Shown here one piece after another: positions 26,310 to 39,126 of a DNA stretch of 51,498 nucleotides (position 1 is the stretch's first letter; each line of letters opens with the position of its first letter). The stretch is taken from positions 1 through 51,498 of the forward strand of contig VAXU01000034.1 in the NCBI GenBank assembly GCA_005885125.1, read 5' to 3'. This DNA is from Actinomycetota bacterium. GTDB taxonomy: Bacteria; Actinomycetota; Thermoleophilia; Gaiellales; Gaiellaceae. A model generated the notes under the pieces. It saw nothing but the letters and a program-made list of their open reading frames with translations. It was not told the origin of the DNA and made no database searches. The position numbers were made by a program, and so were the translations under genes.

Positions 26310-27437
26310 GTGTTCGCGTTCAAACGGCTGATCGCCGTTGCGGGCGCAGCCGTGACGCTCGCCGCTCCCGCGCACGCTGCTGTTCCGGCTGTGAACGCGC
26401 GCGCATTCTTCGTCGTCGACGACACGACCGGTGACGTGCTCGCCCAACACGCTGCGAACACACGCCTGCCCGTCGCGAGCATCACGAAGCTGATGACCGT
26501 GCTCGTCACGCTCGAGCACGCGCGACTGAGCGACGTCGTCACGGTCCGGCGGCAGGCCGCTGCGGTCGGTGAGTCGACGATCAATCTCCGTCCCGGTGAA
26601 CGGATCACGGTGCGCGAGTTGCTCGCAGGTGCGTTGATCCAGAGCGCCAACGACGCGGCGGATGCCCTGGCCGACTACGTCGGTCATGGCAACGACGCCG
26701 CCTTCGTCGCGATGATGAACGCAGACGCCAAGCGGCTCGGGCTCTTCGGGACGCACTTCGTCCGCCCGGACGGGCTCGATGCGCCCGGTCACGTGTCGAC
26801 CGCGCGAGACGTCACCCGCCTCGCGCAGGAGCTGATGAAACGTCCGGTCGTGCGCGCACTCGTCCGGGCCCGCAGCGCGACGATCGCCGGTGGCCGGACG
26901 CTGCACACGTGGAACGATCTCCTCGGCGTCTTCCGCGGGCTCGTCGGCGTGAAGACTGGGCACACGGGCGGGGCGGGCTGGTGCCAGGTCGCGGAGGTGA
27001 AGCGGGACGGGCTCGACGTGTACGCCACGATTCTCGGCAGCCCGACGCGCGGCGGGCGCAACGCGGACCTCGCTGCGCTCTTGCGCTGGGCGTTCGCGGT
27101 CGAGCGTCCCGCCTGGATCATCGCGCCGGGGCGTGTGTACGTGCGAGTCGCGGCCGGATACGGGCGCGCCGCGATTCCCCTCGTCGCTGCGCAGCCGCTG
27201 CTACGCGTCGTGCGGGTCGACCGTCCGCTCGTCGAGCGCGTGCTCGCACCGGCAGCCGTGAAGCTGCCGGTACATCGCGGCGACCGTCTCGGGGAAGTTC
27301 GGGTCTTCTCCGGCCAAACGCTCGTCGGGCGTCGGCCGCTCGTGGCCGCGCGCTCGGTCTCGCGCCCCGGGGTCTTCGGCAGGCTCGGGTTCTACGGCGG
27401 GCGCACGTTCTCGCACATCGGAGCGTGGTTCAGGTGA
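26310..27437 (+). CDS. dacA: D-alanyl-D-alanine carboxypeptidase (S11, penicillin-binding protein)
   Basis: About 375 residues: a signal peptide ending near AHA, then an S11 serine peptidase with the three penicillin-binding motifs: SITK (Ser about 57), SAN in LIQSANDAADALADYV and KTG in VGVKTGHTGGAGWC. It trims the terminal D-Ala of peptidoglycan stem peptides. The C-terminal 100 residues are beta-rich. No C-terminal amphipathic anchor is clear. It follows a LysM wall-binding protein. Confidence 0.9.
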   Translation: MFAFKRLIAVAGAAVTLAAPAHAAVPAVNARAFFVVDDTTGDVLAQHAANTRLPVASITKLMTVLVTLEHARLSDVVTVRRQAAAVGESTINLRPGERITVRELLAGALIQSANDAADALADYVGHGNDAAFVAMMNADAKRLGLFGTHFVRPDGLDAPGHVSTARDVTRLAQELMKRPVVRALVRARSATIAGGRTLHTWNDLLGVFRGLVGVKTGHTGGAGWCQVAEVKRDGLDVYATILGSPTRGGRNADLAALLRWAFAVERPAWIIAPGRVYVRVAAGYGRAAIPLVAAQPLLRVVRVDRPLVERVLAPAAVKLPVHRGDRLGEVRVFSGQTLVGRRPLVAARSVSRPGVFGRLGFYGGRTFSHIGAWFR

Positions 27438-27444
27438 CCCGCCG

Positions 27445-31524
<4,080 letters not shown>

Positions 31525-31731
31525 GCTCGGCCCCTCGCCGCATGTTCGGATCGGCCGCGTGCATAACGAGATGAGCGCGGATGACGCCCGGGCGTCGCGC
31601 GTGTGGTCGAAACGGCGAGAGCAGTGCAACGGGGACGCCGGCATGTGCAATGACGATCTGTTCGCCGTCACGCACGCGCCTCAGCAACTGTGAGAACAGG
31701 GCCCGCGCGTCGTAAGTGTTGTACTGGGCAA

Positions 31732-31785
31732 GTCTGACCTGACTAGCTGGTCTGACCTGACCGGTCAGACCGATCTGATCAGACC
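31732..31785. promoter_or_regulatory. Operator-like repeat array upstream of the antitoxin core
   Basis: GTCTGACCTGAC occurs at 31732-31743 and again at 31750-31761 (18-bp period). An inverted arm pair GGTCTGACC / GGTCAGACC (31749-31757 and 31763-31771) and a further GATCAGACC at 31777-31785 complete the array. Such iterated palindromes are typical of toxin-antitoxin autorepression. Confidence 0.6.
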
Positions 31786-31859
31786 AACGTTTGAACAACC
31801 TCCTCACGCCCGAATTGTCTCGGAGAGGGTGCAACGCCGGTGTGTCAGCTTGGCGCTGA

Positions 31860-32126
31860 CTACCGCACATTGAATCCGCGGATCCCTTCGACCTCCTCCT
31901 CGAACTCCTCGACTCGCTGAACGTCCGCGCCGCGCGGACCGTCATGCATGAACCGGACGAGCCGTTCCACTGCGTCGTTCTCCCCCTCGAACACGGCCTC
32001 GACGGCGCCGTCCCATCGGTTCGAGACCCACCCCCCAACACCGTGCTGCTGGGCGCGACGCCGGGTCGAGTCGCGGAAGAACACTCCCTGGACGCGACCG
32101 TGCACGACCACGCGGCGGCGGATCAC
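31860..32126 (-). CDS. acyP: Acylphosphatase
   Basis: An 88-residue acylphosphatase hydrolysing acyl phosphates. The phosphate-binding loop with the catalytic arginine is VHGRVQGVFFRDSTRRRAQ, and the catalytic asparagine lies in VGGWVSNRWDGAVEAVFEG. The end is GIRGFNVR. Length is normal. GTG 32126 is 22 bases from the divergent nitroreductase. Confidence 0.92.
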   Translation of the reverse strand: MIRRRVVVHGRVQGVFFRDSTRRRAQQHGVGGWVSNRWDGAVEAVFEGENDAVERLVRFMHDGPRGADVQRVEEFEEEVEGIRGFNVR

Positions 32127-32148
32127 GGTGCGTATTCTCCTGTGGGCC

Positions 32149-32760
32149 GTGGAGTTTCGCGAGGTCCTCAAGCGACGCCGGATGGTGCGCGCGTACGAGC
32201 CGGAGTCCATTCCGCGCGCAACGCTGGAGCGCATCGTCGCCACGATCCGCCGTGCCCCGAGTGCCGGGTTCAGCCAGGGGCAACGCTTCGTCGTCGTCAC
32301 GGAGTCCGAGCGCAAGCGTTCGATCGCCGACGCAACCGGGGAAGAAGACTATGTCGGCGAGGGGTTCTCACCCTGGATCAGCGGTGCTGCGGCGCTCGTC
32401 GTCTTCTGCACGCGGGAAGACGACCATCACGACCGCTACCGACAACCTGACAAGGTCGAGGATGAAGGCGCGGAGATCAAGTGGCGGGTGCCCTACTGGC
32501 ACGTTGACGCGGGCAAGGCCGCGATGCTCGTTCTCCTAGCCGCAATCGACGAGGGTCTCGCGACGGGCGTCTTCGGCGTTCCCGCTAAGCGGATGGACCG
32601 CGTCCGCGAGCTCCTCGGACTTCCACCCGACGTTGCGGTCGTCGAAGTGATAACGATCGGCCGCGCCGGCGACGACACGCTGTCCGATCAGCGCTCGAGT
32701 CGGGCCACGAGGCCGCGCAAGCAACTCGACGAACTCGTGCACTGGGAACGGTGGGGCTGA
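32149..32760 (+). CDS. Nitroreductase-family flavoprotein
   Basis: A 203-residue FMN enzyme: FREVLKRRRMVRAYEPESIP at the N-terminus is the FMN-contacting arginine region, RRAPSAGFSQGQRFVVV the second cofactor segment, and VDAGKAAMLVLLAAIDEGLATGVFGV the dimer and FMN helix. It could reduce nitro compounds, quinones or F420-like substrates. GTG 32149 has TATTCT ten bases upstream. Its stop abuts the convergent BNR gene with no base between. Confidence 0.87.
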   Translation: MEFREVLKRRRMVRAYEPESIPRATLERIVATIRRAPSAGFSQGQRFVVVTESERKRSIADATGEEDYVGEGFSPWISGAAALVVFCTREDDHHDRYRQPDKVEDEGAEIKWRVPYWHVDAGKAAMLVLLAAIDEGLATGVFGVPAKRMDRVRELLGLPPDVAVVEVITIGRAGDDTLSDQRSSRATRPRKQLDELVHWERWG

Positions 32761-34539
32761 TCAGGGCGTCTTCAGCTTCGACACCAGCTGCTGCTGGTGG
32801 AAGAACGGGTTCTGTCCGCCCTCGTTGTAGGTCGTCACGGAGGCCGTGTACACAAAACCTCCCCTGGCATCCACGCCGAAGTAGTCGCCGATGAAACTCG
32901 CGGGCACGCAAACGCAGACGAAGCGGGCCGCCGACAATTGCGGGTCCCACGTGTGCGGGGACATCCGTGCGTTGTGACCGATCGGCCGCAGGCCGGGACG
33001 GTACAGCTGGACGGCCGTATTGATGCAGTAGTTCCCACGCCCAGACGGCGCGGCCGGATCGAACTGGAGACCGGCGCCCACTGCTTCGACGGTGCCTTGT
33101 GCCGGGCAGGCAAGCCGCCGGTCGTAGAACGCAACGGCCACCGTCCCGCTCGGCGACACCGTGAGCCCCGCCTGGAACGCCTCGCCCCCGCCGCGGTTGT
33201 CGTTCACACGCACCGGCCGGCGCCAGTGCTTCCCACCGTCGAATGACGCCGTCAGGCGGACCTCCACCGGTCCGGTCGGCGCGTCCTCGTATGCGAGGTA
33301 CAGGGGGTAGAACTTGCCGACCTTCCGCGGACCGACTGTGAACGCTTCTCCGAAGGCCGAGCGGAACGTCGTGTTGTCGTACAGGCTCGGGAGATGTCGC
33401 ACGATCGCGCGCTGCCGCGACCACGTTGCGCCGCCGTTCGTCGAGGAAGTCAGTAGCGCAGTGAACGGTTGGTTCGAGCTGGTGGATCCGGACGCTTCGA
33501 GCCAGATCGTCCCGTCCGGAGCCACGTGCGGCAGCGATCCGTTGACGTCGGCCCCGGGGAGGGTGAGCGCGGGCTTCGGCACAGACCAATCCGTGTGCGA
33601 ACCGTCCGGTCGCGCGTCGGCATGGGACACGTACACCTGCTGGGGCTCGGCTCCCTGAAGTCGGCGGCCTCGCAGCGCCGACGAGCCCTGGCCCTCCTCG
33701 GCGTCTGCCCCACTGATCGCCCAGGACACGTAGACCCTTCCAACGTGCTTGCTTCGGCGGTTCGTGTCGATCGCGATCCATTGCTTGTCGAACGCGGGCA
33801 ATCCGGCGAACGGCGTTGTCGCAACGAAGTCGGGCCTTCCGTCATGTGCGGTCAACCATGTGTCAGGCGTTGCGGCGCGGCGGGGCCGCACGGCCACACC
33901 CACAACCATGCGCGGCAGCGCGGGGTTCACACGCGGAGACAAGAAGTTGTGCCGCTGGCCGGAGTCATAGTCGAACATGTACGGGAGGACGACGGCGTAG
34001 TAGTTCCCCCACGGATCGAATGCACCGACCGGATCCGAGTTGTCCGTCCAGCCCTCGTACCCCGGAACGTGCCCCTGCTGCGGCCAGGTCGCGCCGCCGT
34101 CGAACGACTCGAAGAACCCGGTCAAGTGGTTGTAGTCCTCCGAGTTGACGAACCACTTGCTGATGCCGATCAGATGGCGCGCGTTCGTCGGGTCGACACG
34201 GATGTCGGACTCCGAGTGATCCTTCACGAGCAGGGCCGGCCCTCTGACGTCCTGAGTGGGGTAGGGGCCGATGTTCTCGCCGGTCGTCGCGACTGGGCAC
34301 GGCGTGCCGCCGCCCTGCGGGAACCCCTGCTCGGGCGCGAGGCCGAGCAGGCGGAGAACCTCCGGCGCGTAGCAGCTCACGCGCTGCGTCGTTGCCGCGA
34401 CGCTGGTCACGCCGCGCGCTCCGTAGCTGCGCGCAAACGCTGCATCCGTCTGGTAGCCCTGCGGCGGTGCAGCAGCATGCGCGGCTGCGACGCTGACCCC
34501 GAAGCAGAGCGCGACGAGCGCCCCGACGCGTCCTCTCAC
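32761..34539 (-). CDS. Secreted BNR/Asp-box (sialidase-like beta-propeller) protein
   Basis: An exported protein of about 592 residues. The signal peptide (VGALVALCFGVSVAAAHA) is followed by a beta-propeller with Asp boxes FESFDGGATW, TSSTNGGATW and TASFDGGKHW, and FIGDYFGVDARGGFVYTA near the end. No sialidase catalytic FRIP motif was seen, so enzyme activity is uncertain. GTG 34539 is chosen because TATGCT stands seven bases upstream; ATG 34545 and 34551 are alternatives. Confidence 0.8.
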   Translation of the reverse strand: MRGRVGALVALCFGVSVAAAHAAAPPQGYQTDAAFARSYGARGVTSVAATTQRVSCYAPEVLRLLGLAPEQGFPQGGGTPCPVATTGENIGPYPTQDVRGPALLVKDHSESDIRVDPTNARHLIGISKWFVNSEDYNHLTGFFESFDGGATWPQQGHVPGYEGWTDNSDPVGAFDPWGNYYAVVLPYMFDYDSGQRHNFLSPRVNPALPRMVVGVAVRPRRAATPDTWLTAHDGRPDFVATTPFAGLPAFDKQWIAIDTNRRSKHVGRVYVSWAISGADAEEGQGSSALRGRRLQGAEPQQVYVSHADARPDGSHTDWSVPKPALTLPGADVNGSLPHVAPDGTIWLEASGSTSSNQPFTALLTSSTNGGATWSRQRAIVRHLPSLYDNTTFRSAFGEAFTVGPRKVGKFYPLYLAYEDAPTGPVEVRLTASFDGGKHWRRPVRVNDNRGGGEAFQAGLTVSPSGTVAVAFYDRRLACPAQGTVEAVGAGLQFDPAAPSGRGNYCINTAVQLYRPGLRPIGHNARMSPHTWDPQLSAARFVCVCVPASFIGDYFGVDARGGFVYTASVTTYNEGGQNPFFHQQQLVSKLKTP

Positions 34540-34546
34540 GCGCATG

Positions 34547-34552
34547 AGCATA
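34547..34552 (-). promoter_or_regulatory. -10 box TATGCT (leaderless type) for the BNR protein
   Basis: On the minus strand TATGCT ends seven bases before GTG 34539, although two ATG codons overlap or adjoin it. Confidence 0.45.
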
Positions 34553-34560
34553 GTGACGGC

Positions 34561-35091
34561 ATGCACGCGGGGAAGTTCGTGAACCGGTTGGCCGCAGCGC
34601 GGATCGGAGCGACGTACAACTTCTACCGCCAAGGCGGCCGGGCAGACCTCCGCCGCGAGCGGCTTCGCCGTTACCTGGAGGACCGCGCCGGCGCGCCTTT
34701 GCTGCTCGTCGGAGAGGCGGCGGGGTTTCGGGGCGCGCGCGTCTCCGGAATCCCGTTCACCTCCGAGCGCCAGCTCACGGGCAGCGGTCCTGCCGAGGCG
34801 ACCGCGACGATCGTCCAGCGCGCGCTCGCCGAGCTCGAGCTGGACGCACTTTGCTGGAACGTCGTCCCGACCCATCCGGGCACGGAGCGCTCGAACCGCA
34901 GCCCGACGGCGGCCGAGGTCGCCGCCTCGCTCCCGTTCCTCGAGGAGCTCGCCTCCGGCCGCCGGGTCCTGGCCGTTGGCCGGCTGGCGGAACGGGTCAC
35001 AGGCGCCCCGTACGTCCGCCACCCGGCCCATGGCGGGGCGGCCGGATTCCGCGCCGGGCTGCTACGATTCTGCGCCGGCGGACGCCCGTAG
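34561..35091 (+). CDS. Uracil-DNA glycosylase family protein
   Basis: A 176-residue protein of the UDG superfamily. [23 protein letters not shown] holds the water-activating motif, [11 protein letters not shown] the central strand and [16 protein letters not shown] the leucine-loop region with the conserved histidine. It is short compared with classical Ung and lacks the Fe-S cysteines of families 4 and 5. Repair of uracil in DNA is likely. It stands divergent to the BNR gene and just upstream of rplM. Confidence 0.8.
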   Translation: MHAGKFVNRLAAARIGATYNFYRQGGRADLRRERLRRYLEDRAGAPLLLVGEAAGFRGARVSGIPFTSERQLTGSGPAEATATIVQRALAELELDALCWNVVPTHPGTERSNRSPTAAEVAASLPFLEELASGRRVLAVGRLAERVTGAPYVRHPAHGGAAGFRAGLLRFCAGGRP

Positions 35092-35097
35092 TCCGCC
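35063..35097 (+). promoter_or_regulatory. Promoter box and hairpin leader of rplM-rpsI
   Basis: TACGAT (35063-35068) lies in the end of the UDG gene. A hairpin GGCGGAC-gcccgta-GTCCGCC at 35077-35097 with TTTTCC after it would begin almost at the transcript start and ends nine bases before the rplM ATG. It could be a ribosomal-protein-sensing leader, or a UDG terminator. Confidence 0.5.
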
Positions 35098-35106
35098 TTT
35101 TCCGTG

Positions 35107-35544
35107 ATGAAGACCTACTCAGCCAAGCAGGGCGAGGTCGCCCGCGAGTGGTACCTGGTCGACGCCGAGGGGCAGACCCTCGGTCGCCTTGCCACGCGCA
35201 TCGCCGACCTGCTGCGTGGGAAGGGCAAGCCGCAGTTCACGCCCCACGTGGACACCGGGGACTTCATCGTCGTCGTCAACGCAGAGAAGATCAACGTCAC
35301 CGGAAACAAGCTCGACCAGAAGCGGTACTACCGCCACTCGGGCTATCCCGGCGGCCTGCGCAGTCGCACTCTTCGCGAGCAGCTCGACCGACGGCCGGAA
35401 GAGGTGCTGCGCGTCGCCGTGAAGGGGATGCTCCCGAAGAACCGCCTCGCGCGGCAGCAGATCACGAAGCTGAAGATCTACGCCGGCCCCGAGCACCCTC
35501 ACGGGCCGCAGGCGCCGAAGCCTCTGTCGCTGGAGAACGCGTGA
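35107..35544 (+). CDS. rplM: 50S ribosomal protein L13
   Basis: A 145-residue protein of the large ribosomal subunit. [60 protein letters not shown] and [14 protein letters not shown] are characteristic. GTG 35104 directly before ATG 35107 is an alternative start. It overlaps rpsI by four bases, the usual pair. Confidence 0.97.
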   Translation: MKTYSAKQGEVAREWYLVDAEGQTLGRLATRIADLLRGKGKPQFTPHVDTGDFIVVVNAEKINVTGNKLDQKRYYRHSGYPGGLRSRTLREQLDRRPEEVLRVAVKGMLPKNRLARQQITKLKIYAGPEHPHGPQAPKPLSLENA

Positions 35545-35936
35545 GCCAGATCGCCCAGTACCGCGGCACCGGCAAGCGAAAGACGTCGGTCGCGCGCGTG
35601 ATCCTTCGCCCGGGGACAGGCGCGACGTGGTTCAACGGCCGTACGATCGAGGAGTACTTCCCTCGCGCGACCCATCGCACGTCGGCGCTGGCGCCGCTCA
35701 AGATCGCCGAGGCGGAGGGAACGTACGACATCCGCGTACGCGTCCACGGGGGTGGACCATCGGGGCAGGCAGGCGCAGTGCGTCACGGGATCGCCCGTGC
35801 GCTCGTCGAGGCAGATCCGGAGCTGCGTGTGCCGCTGAAGCGTGCCGGCTTCCTGACGCGCGATGCGCGCCAGGTGGAGCGTAAGAAGGCCGGCCTTCAC
35901 AAGGCGCGCAAGGCGCCGCAATTCAGCAAGCGCTGA
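35541..35936 (+). CDS. rpsI: 30S ribosomal protein S9
   Basis: A 131-residue small-subunit protein: [19 protein letters not shown] at the start, [20 protein letters not shown] in the middle and the basic tail ending APQFSKR whose C-terminal arginine reaches the P-site tRNA. It starts at GTG 35541 within the rplM end. Confidence 0.97.
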   Translation: MSQIAQYRGTGKRKTSVARVILRPGTGATWFNGRTIEEYFPRATHRTSALAPLKIAEAEGTYDIRVRVHGGGPSGQAGAVRHGIARALVEADPELRVPLKRAGFLTRDARQVERKKAGLHKARKAPQFSKR

Positions 35937-35948
35937 GCGTTTTCTCGC

Positions 35949-35954
35949 TAGGGT
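35949..35954 (+). promoter_or_regulatory. -10 box TAGGGT (leaderless type) for glmM
   Basis: TAGGGT eight bases before GTG 35963, in the short spacer after rpsI. Confidence 0.55.
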
Positions 35955-35962
35955 CGCGCGTC

Positions 35963-37225
35963 GTGGCCCGTCGCTACTTCGGAACCGACGGCGTTCGCGG
36001 CATCGTCGGGGCAGATCTGACTCCCGAGCTGGTGGAGAGTCTCGGGCGCGCGAGCGCGTACTGGTCCGGCGGCGGGAGGATCTTCGTCGGGCGCGACACG
36101 CGCGCGTCCGGCGTCGAGCTGGAGGAAGTGCTCGCACGCGGCATCGCGTCCGCCGGCGGCAACGCTGTCGTTGCCGGCGTCCTCCCGACTCCCGCCGTGG
36201 CGCTGTTGACGCTCGACCTCGGCTGCGTCATCACCGCATCGCACAATCCGCCCGAGTACAACGGGGTCAAGTTCTTCGACCGCGACGGGCAGAAGCTGTC
36301 GGATGCGTCAGAGGAGGAGCTCGAGGCGCTGTTCGACCGCGCGCCCATCGGCGGCGGCACGGTGGATCGCGTCGACGTCGCGACGGACAGCTACCTCGAG
36401 CACGTCGTCGAGCGCTTCGGGTCCGATCTCGCGAGGCTGCACGTCGTCGTGGACTGCGCGAACGGCGCGTACTCCGGCCTGGCGCCTGCGGCCTTCGAAC
36501 AGCTCGGTGCGCGCACGACGACGATTGGGGACGCACCCGACGGGACGAACATCAACGTCGGCTGCGGCGCGACCGACCTCCGTGCGTTGCAACAGACCGT
36601 GCTGCGGGTCGGCGCAGACCTCGGTGTCGCGTTCGACGGCGACGGCGACCGGATGCTCGCCGTCGACAACAACGGCGACGCACTCGACGGGGACCAGATC
36701 GTCGCGATCCTCGCGCTCCATCGTGGCGTCGATCTCGTCGCAGTCACGTCGATGTCCAACCTCGGCTTTCACCGCTTGATGGCAGATCACGGAGTTCGCG
36801 TCGTCACGACCGACGTCGGCGACCGTTACGTGATCGAGGCGCTGCGCCGCGAGGGCGGAATCCTCGGCGGTGAGCAATCAGGACACATCATCTGGCTCGA
36901 CGGTCACGTCACGGGCGACGGTCTCGCGGCGGCGCTGCTCTTGTGCGCCGCGGTCGACGGACGTACGCTCGCCGAGGCTGCCACGGTCATGCCGAAGTTT
37001 CCGCAGGTGAAGGAGAACGTGCCGGTGAGCCGCAAGGAGTTGACCGATCCGATCCGCGCCGAGGTCGAGCGCGTGAACGCGGAGCTGGGCACGAGCGGCC
37101 GCGTGCTGGTGCGGCCGTCCGGCACGGAACCGGTCGTTCGCGTCCTCGCCGAGGCCGAGACCGAGGAAGGGGCGACGGCCCTCTGTGGTAGGATCGCGGC
37201 TCTCGTTCGACGAGAGCTCGGCTGA
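35963..37225 (+). CDS. glmM: Phosphoglucosamine mutase
   Basis: A 420-residue mutase converting glucosamine-6-phosphate to glucosamine-1-phosphate for UDP-GlcNAc. RYFGTDGVRGIVG opens domain 1, the phosphoserine is in VITASHNPPEYNGVKFF, the metal loop is AFDGDGDRML, the sugar loop GGEQSGHII and the phosphate loop VRPSGTEPVVRV. Somewhat shorter than the 445 residues of E. coli, but every domain is present. Its product pathway continues from the neighbouring glmS. Confidence 0.95.
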   Translation: MARRYFGTDGVRGIVGADLTPELVESLGRASAYWSGGGRIFVGRDTRASGVELEEVLARGIASAGGNAVVAGVLPTPAVALLTLDLGCVITASHNPPEYNGVKFFDRDGQKLSDASEEELEALFDRAPIGGGTVDRVDVATDSYLEHVVERFGSDLARLHVVVDCANGAYSGLAPAAFEQLGARTTTIGDAPDGTNINVGCGATDLRALQQTVLRVGADLGVAFDGDGDRMLAVDNNGDALDGDQIVAILALHRGVDLVAVTSMSNLGFHRLMADHGVRVVTTDVGDRYVIEALRREGGILGGEQSGHIIWLDGHVTGDGLAAALLLCAAVDGRTLAEAATVMPKFPQVKENVPVSRKELTDPIRAEVERVNAELGTSGRVLVRPSGTEPVVRVLAEAETEEGATALCGRIAALVRRELG

Positions 37226-37275
37226 CTCGCCCCCCGATGCAGGGGAGCGGGGGACTCAGCCGGGCTTTCTTGTTT
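37221..37275 (+). terminator. GC-rich hairpin with U-rich tail between glmM and glmS
   Basis: GCTGACTCGCCCCC pairs imperfectly with GGGGGACTCAGC (one mismatch, one bulge), overlapping the glmM stop and followed by CTTTCTTGTTT. It looks like a terminator or attenuator. The rest of the 137-base gap before glmS (37276-37361) shows only a ribosome site (GAGAGGAG) and no clear promoter. Confidence 0.5.
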
Positions 37276-37361
37276 CGGGAGCGAACTGATCGGCAAAACC
37301 GCGAATCTGCAAGCGAATTCCATCCCCGGAATCCCGGGCCGGCAACTGAGAGGAGCTTCGG

Positions 37362-39119
37362 GTGTGCGGGATCATCGGATACGTCGGGACGCGTGAAGCG
37401 AAGCCGCTGCTCCTCCGAGGGCTGGAGCGCCTCGAGTACCGCGGCTACGACTCGGCCGGGATCGCGCTGCGCGAGGACGACGAGCTGGACTATGTCCGTG
37501 CAGTCGGCAACCTGCAGTTTCTGAAAGACGCCGCAGGCTCGAACGGCTCGCGTTCTCAACACGGCCTCGGACACACGCGCTGGGCGACGCACGGCGCCGT
37601 CAACGAGCAGAACGCGCATCCGCTCACCGGCTGCGACGACGGCCGGCTGGCGATCGTGCTGAACGGCATCGTCGAGAACTACCGCGAGTTGAAGGAGTCT
37701 CTGCAGGCCGACGGTCATACGTTCAGCTCGGAAACCGACGCCGAAGTCGTCGTGCATCTGATCGAGCGACACTACGACGGCGACTTGATCGAGGCGGTCC
37801 GCACGGCGTACGAAGAGCTCGAGGGCCACTTCGCGTTCGTCGTCATCCATCACGACCATCCGGCCCTGCTCGTCGGCGCCCGGCGGCAGTGCCCGCTCGT
37901 CGTCGGTGTCGGCGAAGGAGAGATGTTCCTCGCGTCTTCGATCGCTGCGTTTCTGGGCGAGACGCGCCGCGTCCAGCTGATCGACAACGGCGAGGTCGTC
38001 GCGATCACACCCGAGGGCGCCCGCTTCTTCAACGGCGACGGCGAGATCGAGCACAAGGAGATCGAGCCGGTCGACTGGGACGAGGAAGGCGCAGAGAAGG
38101 GCGGTTACGAGACGTGGATGCTCAAGGAGATCTACGAGCAGCCGGAAGCGGTGAGCGAGACGATCGGCGATCGAGCGCGTCGCGGCAAGCTCGTGCTCGA
38201 GGGGATCGGGCTCTCCGAGCTCGAGATCCAGAATCTGCGCAGGATCGTGATCGTCGCCTGCGGGACCGCGTACCACTCGGGCGTCGTCAACCCGGTGCTC
38301 TCGAAGGACACGCTCGTGATCGGGATCTCCCAGTCCGGCGAGACGGCTGACACGCTCGCCGCGATGGACCTCGCTCGGGAGTCGGGCGCTCACACGCTCG
38401 CCATCACGAACATGATGGGCACGCAGATCACGCGTGACACAGACGCGGTCCTGTACACGCGCTGTGGCCTCGAGGTGTGCGTCGCGGCGACGAAGACATT
38501 CACGGCCCAAGTCGCGCTTCTCTCGCTGCTCGCGCTCAAGCTGGCGCAGATCCGGAAGACGCTGCCCGAGGAGGAGATCGAGTTCATCCTCGAGGCGCTG
38601 TACGACCTGCCCGAGAAGATGGAGCAGTTCCTCGACGGTGACCACCCGATCGAGGAGATCGCGCGGCGCTATTACGACAAGCCGTTCTTCCTCTACCTGG
38701 GCCGCCACATCGGGCTGCCTGTGGCGCTCGAGGGGGCGCTGAAGCTGAAGGAGATCTCGTACATCCCGACGGAGGCGTACTCGGCCGGCGAGATGAAGCA
38801 CGGGCCGATCGCCCTGCTCGACGCGGACACGCCCGTGGTCGTCGTCGCGACCGACCAGAAGACCGTCTACGACAAGGTCGTCTCGAACATCCAGGAGGTT
38901 CGCGCGCGCGGCGCGCACGTGATCGCGATCGCGACGGACGGGAACGAGGACATCCAGCACCACGCAGACGACGTCATCTACATCCCGCGGACGCCGGCGT
39001 TCCTCCAGGCAGTGCTCGCGGTGATGCCGCTGCAGCTGCTCGCCTACAGGATCGCGCGGCTACGCGGGCTGAACGTCGACCAGCCGCGCAATCTGGCGAA
39101 GACCGTCACCGTCGAGTAG
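37362..39119 (+). CDS. glmS: Glucosamine-fructose-6-phosphate aminotransferase, with an internal gap in the SIS domain
   Basis: Makes glucosamine-6-phosphate from fructose-6-phosphate and glutamine. The N-terminal glutaminase is complete (catalytic Cys in MCGIIGYVG, then TRWATHG and NGIVENY). In the isomerase part, ACGTAYHSGVV joins directly to NPVLSKDTLVIGISQSGETADTL, so about 24 residues of the first SIS domain (the region of ASEFRYR in E. coli) are absent, in frame, near 38287. The total of 585 residues against 609 fits exactly one such loss. The end DQPRNLAKTVTVE is normal. As read, the fold of the essential synthase domain should be damaged. Confidence 0.92.
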   Translation: MCGIIGYVGTREAKPLLLRGLERLEYRGYDSAGIALREDDELDYVRAVGNLQFLKDAAGSNGSRSQHGLGHTRWATHGAVNEQNAHPLTGCDDGRLAIVLNGIVENYRELKESLQADGHTFSSETDAEVVVHLIERHYDGDLIEAVRTAYEELEGHFAFVVIHHDHPALLVGARRQCPLVVGVGEGEMFLASSIAAFLGETRRVQLIDNGEVVAITPEGARFFNGDGEIEHKEIEPVDWDEEGAEKGGYETWMLKEIYEQPEAVSETIGDRARRGKLVLEGIGLSELEIQNLRRIVIVACGTAYHSGVVNPVLSKDTLVIGISQSGETADTLAAMDLARESGAHTLAITNMMGTQITRDTDAVLYTRCGLEVCVAATKTFTAQVALLSLLALKLAQIRKTLPEEEIEFILEALYDLPEKMEQFLDGDHPIEEIARRYYDKPFFLYLGRHIGLPVALEGALKLKEISYIPTEAYSAGEMKHGPIALLDADTPVVVVATDQKTVYDKVVSNIQEVRARGAHVIAIATDGNEDIQHHADDVIYIPRTPAFLQAVLAVMPLQLLAYRIARLRGLNVDQPRNLAKTVTVE

Positions 39120-39126
39120 CGACCCC

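Noticed and set aside
35963-37225. A deletion in glmM because it is about 25 residues shorter than E. coli GlmM
   Set aside because: All four domains and loops are continuous, with no abrupt junction; the shorter form looks natural.
37226-37361. A glmS ribozyme in the leader of glmS
   Set aside because: The spacer lacks the length and core sequence of that ribozyme; only a terminator-like hairpin is seen.
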